The position numbers and the translations under genes were made by a program. A stretch of DNA of 55,000 nucleotides, taken from the NCBI GenBank assembly GCA_009760855.2, contig WPIO01000122.1, forward strand, positions 836,001-891,000. Direction: 5' to 3'. The stretch's first letter is position 1. Each line of letters starts with the position of its first letter. This document shows positions 44,890 to 54,925 of this stretch, in pieces. The notes beneath the pieces are model-generated. The model was given only the letters and a program-made list of their open reading frames with translations, was not told the origin of the DNA and made no database searches. The stretch comes from Cristatella mucedo. Taxonomy: Eukaryota > Bryozoa > Phylactolaemata > Cristatellidae.

Positions 44890-46424
44890 TTTAATGCATC
44901 GAGTAACACTGAACAGTGCGGTTAAAGCAAACGTCTAACTGTCAATGACATGCAGAATGACTGCCACATGTAGTTTTGCAAGCTTGACATTATCTTATTG
45001 ATAGTGTATTCTCAATTTTATTGTTAGGCAAACTTCTATCGTCAGCGTTATTTTTAGGCAAACAGCCCAGATCAAGCTCAAAAGCATGGCCGAAAAAAAT
45101 ATGGTATTTTTTAATGCATGCATCAACTAACTCTTTACGATGCCGTTACAGCAAATTTGTAACTGCTGTGTAAATATACCGGATCAAGCTCGAAACGCCG
45201 TAAAAAAACATACAAACTTTGGCGTTGACTAATAATGCACAATGCTTAGAAATCCAAGGTGCTGGAAAGATATCAGGTCTGGCATATACTGACTTGCCTA
45301 GTGAGCCGTTTTAGTGAGCACTCAACAAAAACTAGTCATGAATATTCAGTTGAAGGGCACACATTTCTAAACTAAACTAGTATAACTGATTTTTATTTGA
45401 AGTAAAACAACAGCATTTTCCTATAAACATGAATTACAACCACTCAGGAGTTTGAAGACTGCTAGATTTTAGAGAACAGGAGCACCTGCTCAATCAAAAA
45501 AGCATTAGTCCTGATAAAAATAATGCTCGAACTAGATTCCAGAGCAAGCACGATGCTTGTACCACCAGCTTGGAGACAGGCCCCATGGTCCAGCTGATGG
45601 TCTGTATAGCCTAAGGGCCAATTACAACCTCCTACATTTGTAGCTATTATCATTAGCCGATCAGATAAATCACAATTGTGTGTGGTAGTAATCTTGCTGC
45701 AAATCTTATAAGAGTCGGGAAAAGTTAACGAGAGCTAAGAGAACAATGCTGGTCCAACAGGTCGAGTCTGGTCGGTCAACATGCAAGGATGCCTTGGGTG
45801 CTGGTCAGTCCATCACGCCAGATTTCTACAAAGGTCAATCAGTGTTGTTCAGCTTAGTACTTGGTAGTTGGATGGGGAATACCTGGCATGCTTTCCACAC
45901 AGTGTATGCCGTGTTCAAACTGCATGAGATGCATGCATTGCATGTTTTGTACAAATGGTTCAATCAAAAGCATTGCATTGCTCTATGACAGCAATGTCTA
46001 ACTCTAGGGCACCAAGACATTTACCGCTTTGGCTGTATAGCTCTTGAAAGAATACTTAATTGAGTCTGCCATACCTGAAAAATGTGTGTACTACCCAAGA
46101 AAAAAATTGACAGCAGCTACGGTAGTAACCACTGTCTCGCAGGTAAGAGTGGTGCATGCAGGCTCAGCTCATATATGCGCATGCTCACAGTGACAGTGAG
46201 ATGGCAAGTTCCAAAGGCAAGCTGTTCGTCCAGCTCGGTCGCAGTCTGCCGAATTTGCATCTCGATAGTTATTTGAACCAATATATTCAAGATTCCCGAT
46301 GCATGACTCCAAGCTTGTCAAAGACAATCATCTCACTTGACATGCCAAACAAATGGATAGACAGATGTTGGCTACCAGGCTATGAATCTTAGCACTACTA
46401 AGTTAGATATACATAGTTGCATGT
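44890..46424. other. PTP intron between P-loop and YWP exons
   Basis: Should contain the WPD-loop exon, which I could not identify. A direct repeat of GGATCAAGCTC plus A-rich flank occurs at about 45068 and 45180. Open frames 45462-45653 (-) and 46156-46392 (+) have no known motif. A block at 45860-45930 is weakly shared with the pseudogene copy. Confidence 0.4.
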
Positions 46425-46530
46425 TATAATATTAATAATGCACTTGATAAAGCGCCCTCGGAGAACTCAATCTCTCTCTAGGTGCTTTACATTTGCTGCA
46501 AGGGGAAATGCAATTGAATGGTGAGTAATA
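46425..46530 (-). mobile_element. LINE-A 3' end, left half of the host copy for a nested insertion
   Basis: This is the complement of the LINE-A 3' end, with a TAATAATG-type tail, the GCACTTGATAAAGCGCCC terminus and the 3' stem-loop. It stops at GAGTAATA, and the same minus-strand sequence resumes at 48212 with TAATATCATGC, exactly where other copies (for example 4050-4070 and 19590-19610) are continuous. The two pieces are one older copy split by the plus-strand LINE-A at 46531-48211. Confidence 0.88.
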
Positions 46531-48211
46531 CTGGGACCTCAGGTCAGGTCCCAGCACCTTTCAAAAAAGCTGTAGTCAGGCCACTTCTCAAGAAAGCTAC
46601 ACTAGACCAAGAGAACTTAAGCAACTACCGCCCAGTCTCCCTTCTACCATTCCTATCAAAGACACTGGAACGGGTCGCGGCAGACCAGCTGAACTCGTAT
46701 ATCGAAACCTCACACCTTGCTAGTAAGTTCCAGTCTGGCTTTAGAGCTAATCACTCCACAGAGTCAGCATTGCTTTGGGTATACAACGACCTACTTAGGA
46801 ATGCAGACATGGGTAGAGTGTCTCTTCTTGTTTTGCTCGATCTTTCGGCAGCTTTTGATACCATCGATCACAAAGTACTTCTAGAGCGCCTCTCATCTCG
46901 CCTGGGCATCACTGGCACTGCTCTGCAGTGGTTCAGGTCCTATCTCAGTGGGAGACTCCAGAGTGTTGATGTGAATGGACAAAGATCATCTGAAGTACCT
47001 CTAAAATATGGAGTACCTCAGGGCTCTGTGCTAGGTCCGGTCCTTTTCACCGTCTATACTCTCCCTCTCGCTGATGTGATTGCCAAGCACAATCTAGGCT
47101 TTCACTTCTATGCGGATGACACTCAGTTGTACCTTTGCTTTGATCCCTCCCAGCCTTCGAGCACCTCAAATTCTCTCAACTCACTTGCTGCATGCATTGA
47201 TGACATCCGATCATGGATGGCAGCAAATTTTCTAAAACTAAACGATGATAAAAAACTAACTTACTAGTTATGGGCAAACCTAGTGTTATTCAGAAATTGG
47301 AAAGGCTGACTTTCAAAATTGGCTCTGCCAGCATATCTCCAGTTGCATCAGCTCGAAATCTAGGTGTCATATTCCAAAGCGACCTCTCGTTAGACGACCA
47401 CATCAGCTCCACAGTCAAATCAGCCTATTTTCAGCTTCATAACATTGCTAAAATTAGGGCTTGTTTAGATAAGGATACCACGTCCAAGTTGGTCCATGCA
47501 TTCGTGACATCTCGTCTCGACTTCTGCAACTCACTGCTTACTGGCCTACCAGCATGTGCGATCAGGCGATTGCAGCTGGTGCAAAACTCTGCAGCTAGGC
47601 TTGTCTGCCGTGAGCGTCGCAGTTGCCACATTGCTCCACTTCTCGCCGACCTGCACTGGTTACCAGTCAAGCAACGGATTGACTTCAAGGTTTTGTCGCT
47701 CACTTTTAGGTCTCTTCATTCTATGGCTCCAGCCTATCTTTCAGAGATACTACCCCATCAGGCAAAGCATCGTACCACTCGCTTTTCGGAATCCAACAGT
47801 CTAGAAATACCTCGTACAAACCTTAAATCCTTTGGAGACCGTGCATTTAGCTCGTATGCTCCCACAGCCTGGAACTCCCTCCCGACCTGCATCAGAACAT
47901 CCCCTGACCTGACCACATTTAAAAGAAACTTAAAAACATACCTATTTAGGACAGCATTTAGTGGGTCCTTGTGATTCGTCCTCGATGTGCTTATGCGTGC
48001 TGACACTGTTCATGCTGCCACTAACCACATTTGCATGCTGACCCAGTGCATGTAACCCCTAACCATGTTATTCATTTTGTTTGTTTTTCAAGCATGATTT
48101 TACTTACTATTCTATTGCGTATCACTTTGCAGCAAATGTAAAGCGCCTAGAAAGAGATTAAGTTCTCTGAGGGCGCTTTATCAAGTGCAATATTATTATT
48201 ATTATTATTAT
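46531..48211 (+). mobile_element. LINE-A (CR1/L2-like non-LTR retrotransposon), youngest copy, 5'-truncated, nested
   Basis: The reverse transcriptase reads Y-R-P-V-S-L-L-P-F near the start, then [22 protein letters not shown] and the catalytic Y-A-D-D-T-Q-L-Y. The C-terminal part has L-H-W-L-P-V and F-G-D-R-A-F-S-S-Y-A-P...W-N-S-L-P, typical of CR1/L2/Rex-like LINEs. The endonuclease half is missing (5' truncation). Two open frames, 46518-47267 and 47270-47974, meet at one frameshift: two extra A/T bases near 47255 compared with the 53047 copy. The 3' UTR ends in a stem-loop and (TTA)n at about 48190-48211. The element sits inside a minus-strand LINE-A copy (46425-46530 and 48212-48435), with a possible TAATA target duplication at 46526-46530 and 48212-48216. 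Confidence 0.9.
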
Positions 48212-48435
48212 TAATATCATGCTTGATACATGAACAAAATGAATAACATGGTTAGGGGTGACATGCACAGGGTCAGCATACAAATGTGGTTAGTGGCAGC
48301 ATGCACAGTCTCAGCACGCATAAGCACATGAATGACGAATCACAGGGACCCACTAAATGCTGTCCTCAATAGGTGTGTTTTAAAGTTATTTTTAAATCAG
48401 GTCAGGGGACGCTCTGACGCCGGTCAGGAGGGAGT
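48212..48435 (-). mobile_element. LINE-A 3' UTR and ORF end, right half of the split host copy
   Basis: This continues the minus-strand element interrupted at 46530. It contains the CAGGGTCAGCAT and CGCATAAGCACATGAA blocks of the 3' UTR and the end of the ORF region. Similarity to other copies stops near 48435, its own 5' truncation. It lies in the intron between the PTP YWP and P-loop exons. Confidence 0.85.
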
Positions 48436-48763
48436 GTTCATCAGAAAAAAAGAATAAACGACTGGCCGAAGGTGGATTAAGGTGTATGCAGGCGTTAATA
48501 CACCATGTTGGCAGGGAATCACTGCTTTTGCTGACCTGCACTGTACAATGATTGGATGCTGGGCAGCACTCTTGTAAAACGGCTTAAGGTGTATGACAAA
48601 GTCCAAAAGCAGATGTGGTTGCTTCGGCACCTCTGATTCGCAGCTCCAAATGTTGAGCAGAAATAGTTTAATCCTTAGCTGTTCCATCTAAACATTAAGG
48701 AAATGTAAAAATAACCATGGAACTATTCCATGTCAAGAAAGGGCGGTTTTTGCAAGCTCTAAC

Positions 48764-48916
48764 CTTGCCGTAGCCAGTATGCCTTGATAAGCTTACAGAC
48801 AAGTCCAACTCATGATAGGCAGCACCTTCAAACGTTTCCTTGCAGCCAACGTGAGACACTTCATATTGCCCAAAAGACCGTGTTTCACCAGTCTTCGGCC
48901 AGTATTCGGGACAGTC
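48764..48916 (-). CDS. Receptor-type PTP D2-like domain, YWP-block exon
   Basis: This exon is exactly 153 nt (51 codons) and fully open. An acceptor (TTTATAG) lies just before 48916 and a donor (AAG then GTTAGA) just after 48764. The translation starts D-C-P-E-Y-W-P and continues F-G-Q-Y-E-V-S-H-V, matching the family pattern C-x-x-Y-W-P...Y-G-x-x-x-V that follows the DFW block. It ends near L-S-R-H-T-G-Y-G-K, where other PTPs run on into the Q-F-x-F-x-x-W-P exon. Both ends are phase 0. A paralogous, broken copy with the same splice boundaries is at 12608-12758. The preceding intron carries GA-rich microsatellite DNA and several LINEs. The following intron holds the nested LINE pair at 46.4-48.4 kb. 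Confidence 0.8.
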
Positions 48917-49047
48917 CTATAAACCGACACAAGTCAAGCCGAGCTTAGAGCAGAGCAACAAATAGGAGCTAATGAGTGACTAAGATATGAGAAAAATAGA
49001 AAGAGTGACAGTAGAGAATGGGGAAACGATATACTAACAAGATAAGA

Positions 49048-49049
<2 letters not shown>

Positions 49050-49106
<57 letters not shown>

Positions 49107-49319
49107 CATCGAGAAAAGAAGCAATGTTTGAGACAGAAAATTAAAACTGATATATAGATAGGCAGAGAAAAGTAAAAAGAGAAAAAAGAGAGAGCAGCAT
49201 ATATTGAGAGAAACAGACTGACCTTGAAAGGCAAAAAAGATGCATGGATATAAATTAATGGAGAGATAGAGATAAAGAGACATTATGTGAGGTCTAAAGA
49301 GCAGATAAGGGAAAGAGAG

Positions 49320-49377
<58 letters not shown>
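49050..49377. repeat. GA-rich region with two long (GA)n runs
   Basis: Runs at about 49050-49098 and 49322-49377 with purine-rich DNA between. Corresponds to 12.83-13.33 kb in the PTP pseudogene copy. Confidence 0.95.
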
Positions 49378-49380
<3 letters not shown>

Positions 49381-49382
<2 letters not shown>

Positions 49383-50278
49383 AGCACTGCCAAAGTAGCC
49401 CACAAAGTAATTGGCAGTGCATATATCATATGATGGAGCCTATAGTTCAGGCTCGACAGACCAAGGGTATTACAAATACGCCAGCCGCATCACGTGTGTC
49501 GTCTTCTAGTCGAGCTTAACTTTAAAAGGAGCAGTGATAATGGAAAAATACTACTCGCAAAAAACTTTCTTTAAGACTTTGGCTAAATCTGGCATCTAAT
49601 GATTCCTCTAAAAGGTTGGAAATTTTCTTGTCGACAAGCAACTATGTCCTTGACCAGAACTGAGTAAGTACGGTCCCCAGTGAGTCTTACAGTGATATAG
49701 CCCGTAGGTTTTCTAGTTTCTTTGTCAGCTACATAGATCAAATTAGACAGTAAATCTCACGATTGACATGTTATGATCCTGCAAGCTCTGTTTACTGGTC
49801 TTTCTTAATGTCCTGGTTCAATCTTGCAATTACGGCCCTGATCTTGCCATTAATAATTGAATCTAATAACACTGCTAGCTTTATGGACGCGTGCCGGTAG
49901 TTCTCCTTCACAACTGCCTGATTTTATGGATGCTCGGCATAACTAAAATTTTAAAATTAAAAATACAAACATTCTTGAGCACCTGCTGTCTCATCTAAGC
50001 ATCACAGCCTACCATGGATTATGTTGCATCTCAGCAAGATAACTCAGTGAGTATACATCAATGGCTAAGGTAATTCAGTAAGCCTCCGAAGAAGCAATAC
50101 GACAGGGATCTATAAATGGTAAGTTCTTTGCGTAAATCATTTTCACATGTAGATGTAATCGCCAAGCTCAGTTTAGGCAATCAACTTAATTTAAGCCACA
50201 CACAACTGCTATTGAGAATTGAAACCTACCACTCTTCCACCATTTCAACATCTCCCTGCTATGTCACACCATCTTTTT
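49381..50278. other. PTP intron, unassigned
   Basis: No feature supported between the GA-rich tract and the next LINE-A. Confidence 0.5.
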
Positions 50279-50745
50279 ATAATAATAATAAAATACTTGA
50301 TAGAGCACTTCAGAGAACTCAATCTCTTTCTAGGCACTTTACATTTGCTGTAAAATAAACGTGATTGAATGGTTAGTGTTGGCCTGCTCAAAGGGCAACA
50401 AGAGCAACATGGTTATGGGTGACGCTTACAGAGTCACAATGCGAGTGTGGTTCGTGGCAGCAGGCAGTAGCAGCATGTATACGCACATTAAGGTCATATC
50501 ACAGGGACCCACTAAATGCTGCAATAAATATGTGGGTGTATAACTTCTTTTCAAATGTAGTCAAGTCGGGGGATGTTATGAAGCAAGTCGGGAGTAAGTT
50601 CTAGGCTTTGGGAGCATAGGAAATACAGTATCCAAGGACTTGAGGTTTGTATGAGGTGTAGGTAAACGGTAATGCTCCAAAAAGCTGGTGGTTTGATGCT
50701 TAGCCTGGCGGGGCAATGGATATGATAGGTAGGCTGGAACGAAAG
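50279..50745 (-). mobile_element. LINE-A 3' fragment
   Basis: An (ATA)n tail at 50279 is followed by the conserved 3' terminus (diverged), stem-loop, 3' UTR blocks and the end of the ORF up to a block near 50735 matching the A-P-A-Y-L-S region. It is 5'-truncated and lies in the first PTP intron within the window. Confidence 0.8.
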
Positions 50746-51239
50746 TATTTCAACATTTAAACTTAAGTGGTAGCAAATATATCTAATTTATCAGCACTAA
50801 CAAGAGTTTTCTAATTAGTAGCAAACATTAAAAAAACCGGAATTCCTGGGAATAAAAACGAGTAGAACAGCCTATCTCCTATAGTCTCTGCACTGGAATT
50901 GAGGTGTCCTCGTGAAAAAACTAATCTGAAACTAGCTCAGCAACTTAATACTCAAGTCTGCTCGCTTTCAGCCATACAAAACTGCAAAGATTCTCCCTAA
51001 ATAACGGCATCGCATCCGAGGTGATCCATACAGTCGTAAAACTTCATTTGGATTTCTAAACTCGTTACTATTAGGATTTTGTGACTGAGCAATTAGAAGA
51101 TTACAGCAGGCCAAAATCTCTGCAGGTTGGTTTGTTCATCATTAGCCCGGGAACTGCCAAATCGCACTTCAAAGAAATTTGTGTTTGCAACCAACCAAGC
51201 AGAATACTAACTTTAAGAATCGGGCTCTATAATATATTA
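50746..51239. other. PTP intron, unassigned
   Basis: No feature supported between LINE-A and SINE-2. Confidence 0.5.
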
Positions 51240-51365
51240 TCAATTTGTATAGCGTCCTAAAAGAACTTAATCTTTATTCACGAGCTTCACATATGCCTAG
51301 GTGTCGAACCCACGACTCGGTGAGATACTGGGCCAAACCAGCACACTAGCCGTTAGGTCCTTCCA
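51240..51365 (-). mobile_element. SINE-2 copy
   Basis: The complement carries a head with CTAACGGCTAGTGTGCTGG, B box GGGTTCGACACC, then CATATGTGAAGC and GAATAAAGATTAAGTTC. The head and body correspond to the copy at 26519. Confidence 0.65.
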
Positions 51366-51859
51366 CTCTCTGGACGAATAATCTCAAATAACTTCACATC
51401 AGGGCTTAGCAGCACTACCAGCTCTGCTTACTCTGGTCGATTGATTGAGCCCCAAATTTACTTTGAATCAAGTGGAGATCGTGCCTTCACTAATTATTCA
51501 CGGAAAGCAGGACCCCCATTGGAGACCGACTGCCTTTATCTTGCGTCATCTGCTGATTCGACGAAATTCAACAAGTAGCTAAACATTAATGCTCACGGCC
51601 TTTGCTACAACCAAGTGACTGGCTCTTTGTGGTGTTTGTGCTACAAAACTGTTCACTTGGTGACGAGAAAAATAGCAAGCTTAAATTAGCTATGCTGTGA
51701 ATATTTCTCTATTTTGGTGTACTTTGAGGTTACTTGTGCACGACATCCTTTCAAGCGAAATTCAATCGGCTAGAAGTGATTGCATTCTCTTGGGGTCTTC
51801 TGATGCTTAACAATAACAAGATCTATCTAACGGCTATTCGCAAGCTTAGCATTGCCCAT
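51366..51859. other. PTP intron, unassigned
   Basis: No feature supported upstream of the LINE-A ORF fragment. Confidence 0.5.
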
Positions 51860-52050
51860 ACATTGGAAAACCACACCCTGAAGAATGTTTCAGGTATCAT
51901 AATCAGAGTGACCTCTGCCCATAACCTAGCTGTGTCATTCCAAAATGATTTCTTGCTAGATGAGGGCATTTCATTCACTATCAAGTCGAACTACTTTAAG
52001 CTAACCAACGTCACTAACATGAACAAAATAATAGATGAGTTAACATCCTT
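51860..52050 (+). mobile_element. Diverged LINE-A ORF fragment
   Basis: The translation contains S-A-H-N-L-A-V-S-F-Q-N-D-F-L-L-D then I-S-F-T-I-K-S-N-Y-F. This matches the S-A-R-N-L-G-V...S-D-L-S-L-D-D-H-I-S-S-T-V-K-S block of LINE-A. It lies just upstream of the copy at 52146 but corresponds to a later part of the ORF, so it is a separate, older insertion. Confidence 0.6.
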
Positions 52051-52145
52051 TTTTGCAGCTGCAGAACAGCCTTTGAGGCGATCACCACTGCTTTCAGCAG
52101 CATCTCGACTTGCTCAAGAGTTAGGAAGCCAAACCAGTTAAATGA

Positions 52146-54003
52146 ATTTTAAACATCCTGCGAATCCTATAATTACCGCACAGTCTCTCTTCTACGATTT
52201 CCTTCAAACACACTGGAAAAACTAGTGCCAGACCAGCTGAACTCGTATATTAAAACTTCTAGCCTGCTAGTTACAGTCTGGCTTTAGAGCTAATCACTCC
52301 AGAGTTAGTATTGCTTCGGGCGTACAGCGACCTATTTAGGAATAATAATAATAATAATAACAATGCACTTGATAAAGCGCCCTCGGAGAACTCAATCTCT
52401 TTCTGGGCTCTTTACATTTGCTGCAAAGTGAATTGCAATTGAATGGTAAGCAAAATAATGATAGAAAAACAAACAAAATTAATAATATGGTTATGGGTGA
52501 CATGCACAGGGTCAGCATGCAAATATGGTTAGTGGCAGCATGCACAGTGTCAGCACGCATAAGCACATGAAGGACGAATCACAGGGACCCACTAAGCGCT
52601 GTCCTATGCAGACATGGGTAGAGTACGTCTACTGTTTTTTTTCGGTCTTTTAACAGCTTTTGATACGATCAATCACCAGGTTCTTCTAGGGCATCGCTCA
52701 TCTCGCCTGGGCATCAGTGGCACTGCCCTGCAATGGGTCAGCTCCTATCTCAGTGAGAGAATACAGAGTATTAAGGTGGATGGTCAAAGATCATCCGAGG
52801 TATCTCTGAAATATGCGGTACCTCAGGGCTCCGTGCTAGGTCCGGTTCTTTTCACGGTATATACTCTCCCTCTTGCTGATGTGATTGCCAAGCACAATCT
52901 GGGCTTTCTCTTCTATGCAGATGACACTCAGCTGTACTTTTCTTTCGATCACTCCAAGCCTTTGAGCATCTCGAATTTCCTTAAGTCCCTTGGTGCATGT
53001 ATTTATGACATCTTCACATGGATAGCAGCAAATTTTTATTACTTTAAATGATGATACAACCAACTTACTAGTCATGGGCGAACCAAGTGTGATTCAGGAT
53101 TTGAAGAGCCTAACCCTCCAAATTGGCTCTGTGGGCAGTCTCCTGTTGAATCTGCACACAATCTCGGCATCTTGTTCCAAAGTGAACTTTCATTAGACGA
53201 CCAGATCAGCTCCACAATCAAGTCTGCCTACTTTCAGATACATTGCAATGCGAAAATTCAGGCGTTTATACAAGGATACCAGATCTTATTTGGTCCATGC
53301 ATTTATGGCTTGCGGTCAAGACTTCTGTAACTCACTGCTGGCTGGCCTACCGGCATGTGCAATCATGTGCTTACAGCTGGTGCAAAACTCGGCAGCTAGG
53401 CTTGCCTGTCACGAGTGTCGCCGTTGCAACATCCCACAGCTTCTCACCAACCTGCATTGGCTACCAGTCGAGGAATTGATCGACTTCAATTTGTTGTCTT
53501 TCAATTTTAGGTTCCTTCGTCATTTGACTCCACCATACCTATCAAATCTACTCCACCACCAGGCCGATCATCGCACTGCCCGCTTTTCAGAATCTAAATG
53601 TTTACATATACCTCCTATAAACCTCAAATCTTTTGGAGACGGGTGCCTTTAGTTCGTATGCTCCCAAAGCCTGGAACTCACTCCAGACTTGCGTCACTTC
53701 ATTTCCTGACTTCACCACATTTAAAAACAACTTAAAAGGCACCTATTTATGAAAGTATTTAGTGGGTCCCTGTGATTCATCCTCTAAGTGCTTGTGCATG
53801 CTGACACTGTGCATGCTGCCACTAACCACACTTGCATGCTGAGCACGTGCATACCACCCCTAACCATGTCTTTCGTGTTGTTTATCAAACATAATACCAC
53901 TCACTCATTCGACCATTGTTTCCTTTGCAGCAAATGCTAGGCACATGGAAAGAGATTGAGTCCCCTGAGGACGCTTTATCAAGTGCAGTATCATTATCAA
54001 TAT
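52146..54003 (+). mobile_element. LINE-A copy, 5'-truncated, interrupted by an antisense LINE-A
   Basis: The copy starts in the reverse transcriptase region (P-V-S-L style block near 52175) and continues with an L-L-T-A-F-D-T-I-N-H block, G-S-V-L-G-P at about 52830 and Y-A-D-D-T-Q-L-Y at about 52915. The C-terminal L-H-W-L-P-V is at about 53455 and the 3' stem-loop and tail at about 53925-54003. Several frameshifts break it (for example near 53040 and 53650). A minus-strand LINE-A fragment at 52343-52606 splits the sequence at a point where the 46531 copy is continuous. Confidence 0.88.
52343..52606 (-). mobile_element. LINE-A 3' fragment nested antisense in another LINE-A
   Basis: The fragment begins with a (TAA)n tail at 52341-52362, then the conserved 3' terminus, stem-loop and 3' UTR, and ends at GCTGTCCTA near 52606. 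The host sequence reads ...TTAGGAAT before it and TGCAGACATGGG after it. The uninterrupted equivalent is at about 46795-46812. At most 2-3 bases (AT/AAT) can be target duplication. Confidence 0.88.
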
Positions 54004-54039
54004 TATTTATAAAATTGTTTTGACTCCTTACACCTGCCC

Positions 54040-54500
54040 TTAATCGTTTGCAGTTGGTTGAAAACTCAGCAGTTCATCCAGCCTGTCTCCAAAAGAAGAG
54101 CTGCCACATTGCATCCTATTTGTTTTAGCTTAGACTGTATTCACTATCTACCATCGACCCGATTTTAGTATCTACTATCTGGCTAACTGATGACTTCAAT
54201 CACATATACTTGCTTACCTATCAGATCAGTTTGCTCATTCGTTGTGCTATCGCACTCTCGGCTCGGCCGTATATAGTCATTTCACAGTCCCTCGCACGAA
54301 ACGGAAATCTTTGGGGGATCTAGCCTTCAGCTCCTTTGCTCCAAAACTATGGAACTCACTTCCGGTCTTTTCCCTGCTTCGACCTTGCATCTTACAAGTC
54401 GCAGCTAAGGACGCATCTGTTACAGAAAGCTCTACCTTCAACGCAGTGAACTTGACTGTTTTGAGCTGGTACCCTAAGTGTGTGTAGCTGTGCATGATTA
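54040..54500 (+). mobile_element. LINE ORF C-terminal fragment, B-like
   Basis: Remnants read R-L-Q-L-V-E-N-S-A-V near 54045, then V-P-R-T-K-R-K-S-L-G-D-L-A-F-S-S-F-A-P-K near 54290 and W-N-S-L-P-V at about 54350. Typical CR1/L2-like ORF end, with frameshifts. It directly follows the LINE-A copy ending at 54003. Confidence 0.65.
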
Positions 54501-54925
54501 ACTGCATGCTACTAGCCAGGGAGTCAGACTAACCGGAAGTCAAGAGCTTCCTCCCAGTGGCTTTTTCATGATGTTAGGATAATTCCTCGCTTGCCTTTAA
54601 CCTATGGCTATTGCTTCTCTTGCTGATAGTTGTAAAGCATGTGGACAGATTAGATTTTTTTGGGTTTGAATACTAAATGTATTATTCCTTAAGAAAATAA
54701 CAATATGATAATATAGAACAATTCAGATTTCTAAGAATGGCTAAGTAATTACCTCCATAAACAGTTGATGGAGCATTAAAAGACCTAAAGCTAACTACTG
54801 CATACCAATATATAACCCCCAGTGAAGTAAAGCTGAAACAACCAGCCTCTCACTCCAGAATAGCTGCAGTATGACAGTGCTATTTTAAAAGCAATCGCCT
54901 GAGGCAAAGCAAAGCTAGAACTGAC
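54501..54925. other. PTP intron adjoining the DFW exon
   Basis: Intronic AT-rich DNA downstream of the splice donor at 54925. Nothing else seen. Confidence 0.5.

Noticed and set aside
45462-45653. Minus frame with N-W-P as the missing PTP WPD exon
   Set aside because: The phase required after the YWP exon runs into a stop, there is no Q-F/Y-x-F/Y before the W-P, and no fitting donor in the phase needed by the P-loop exon.
46432-48205. Fold-back DNA transposon with 100-bp terminal inverted repeats
   Set aside because: The left arm continues seamlessly at 48212 as one split minus-strand LINE, so the symmetry comes from nesting.
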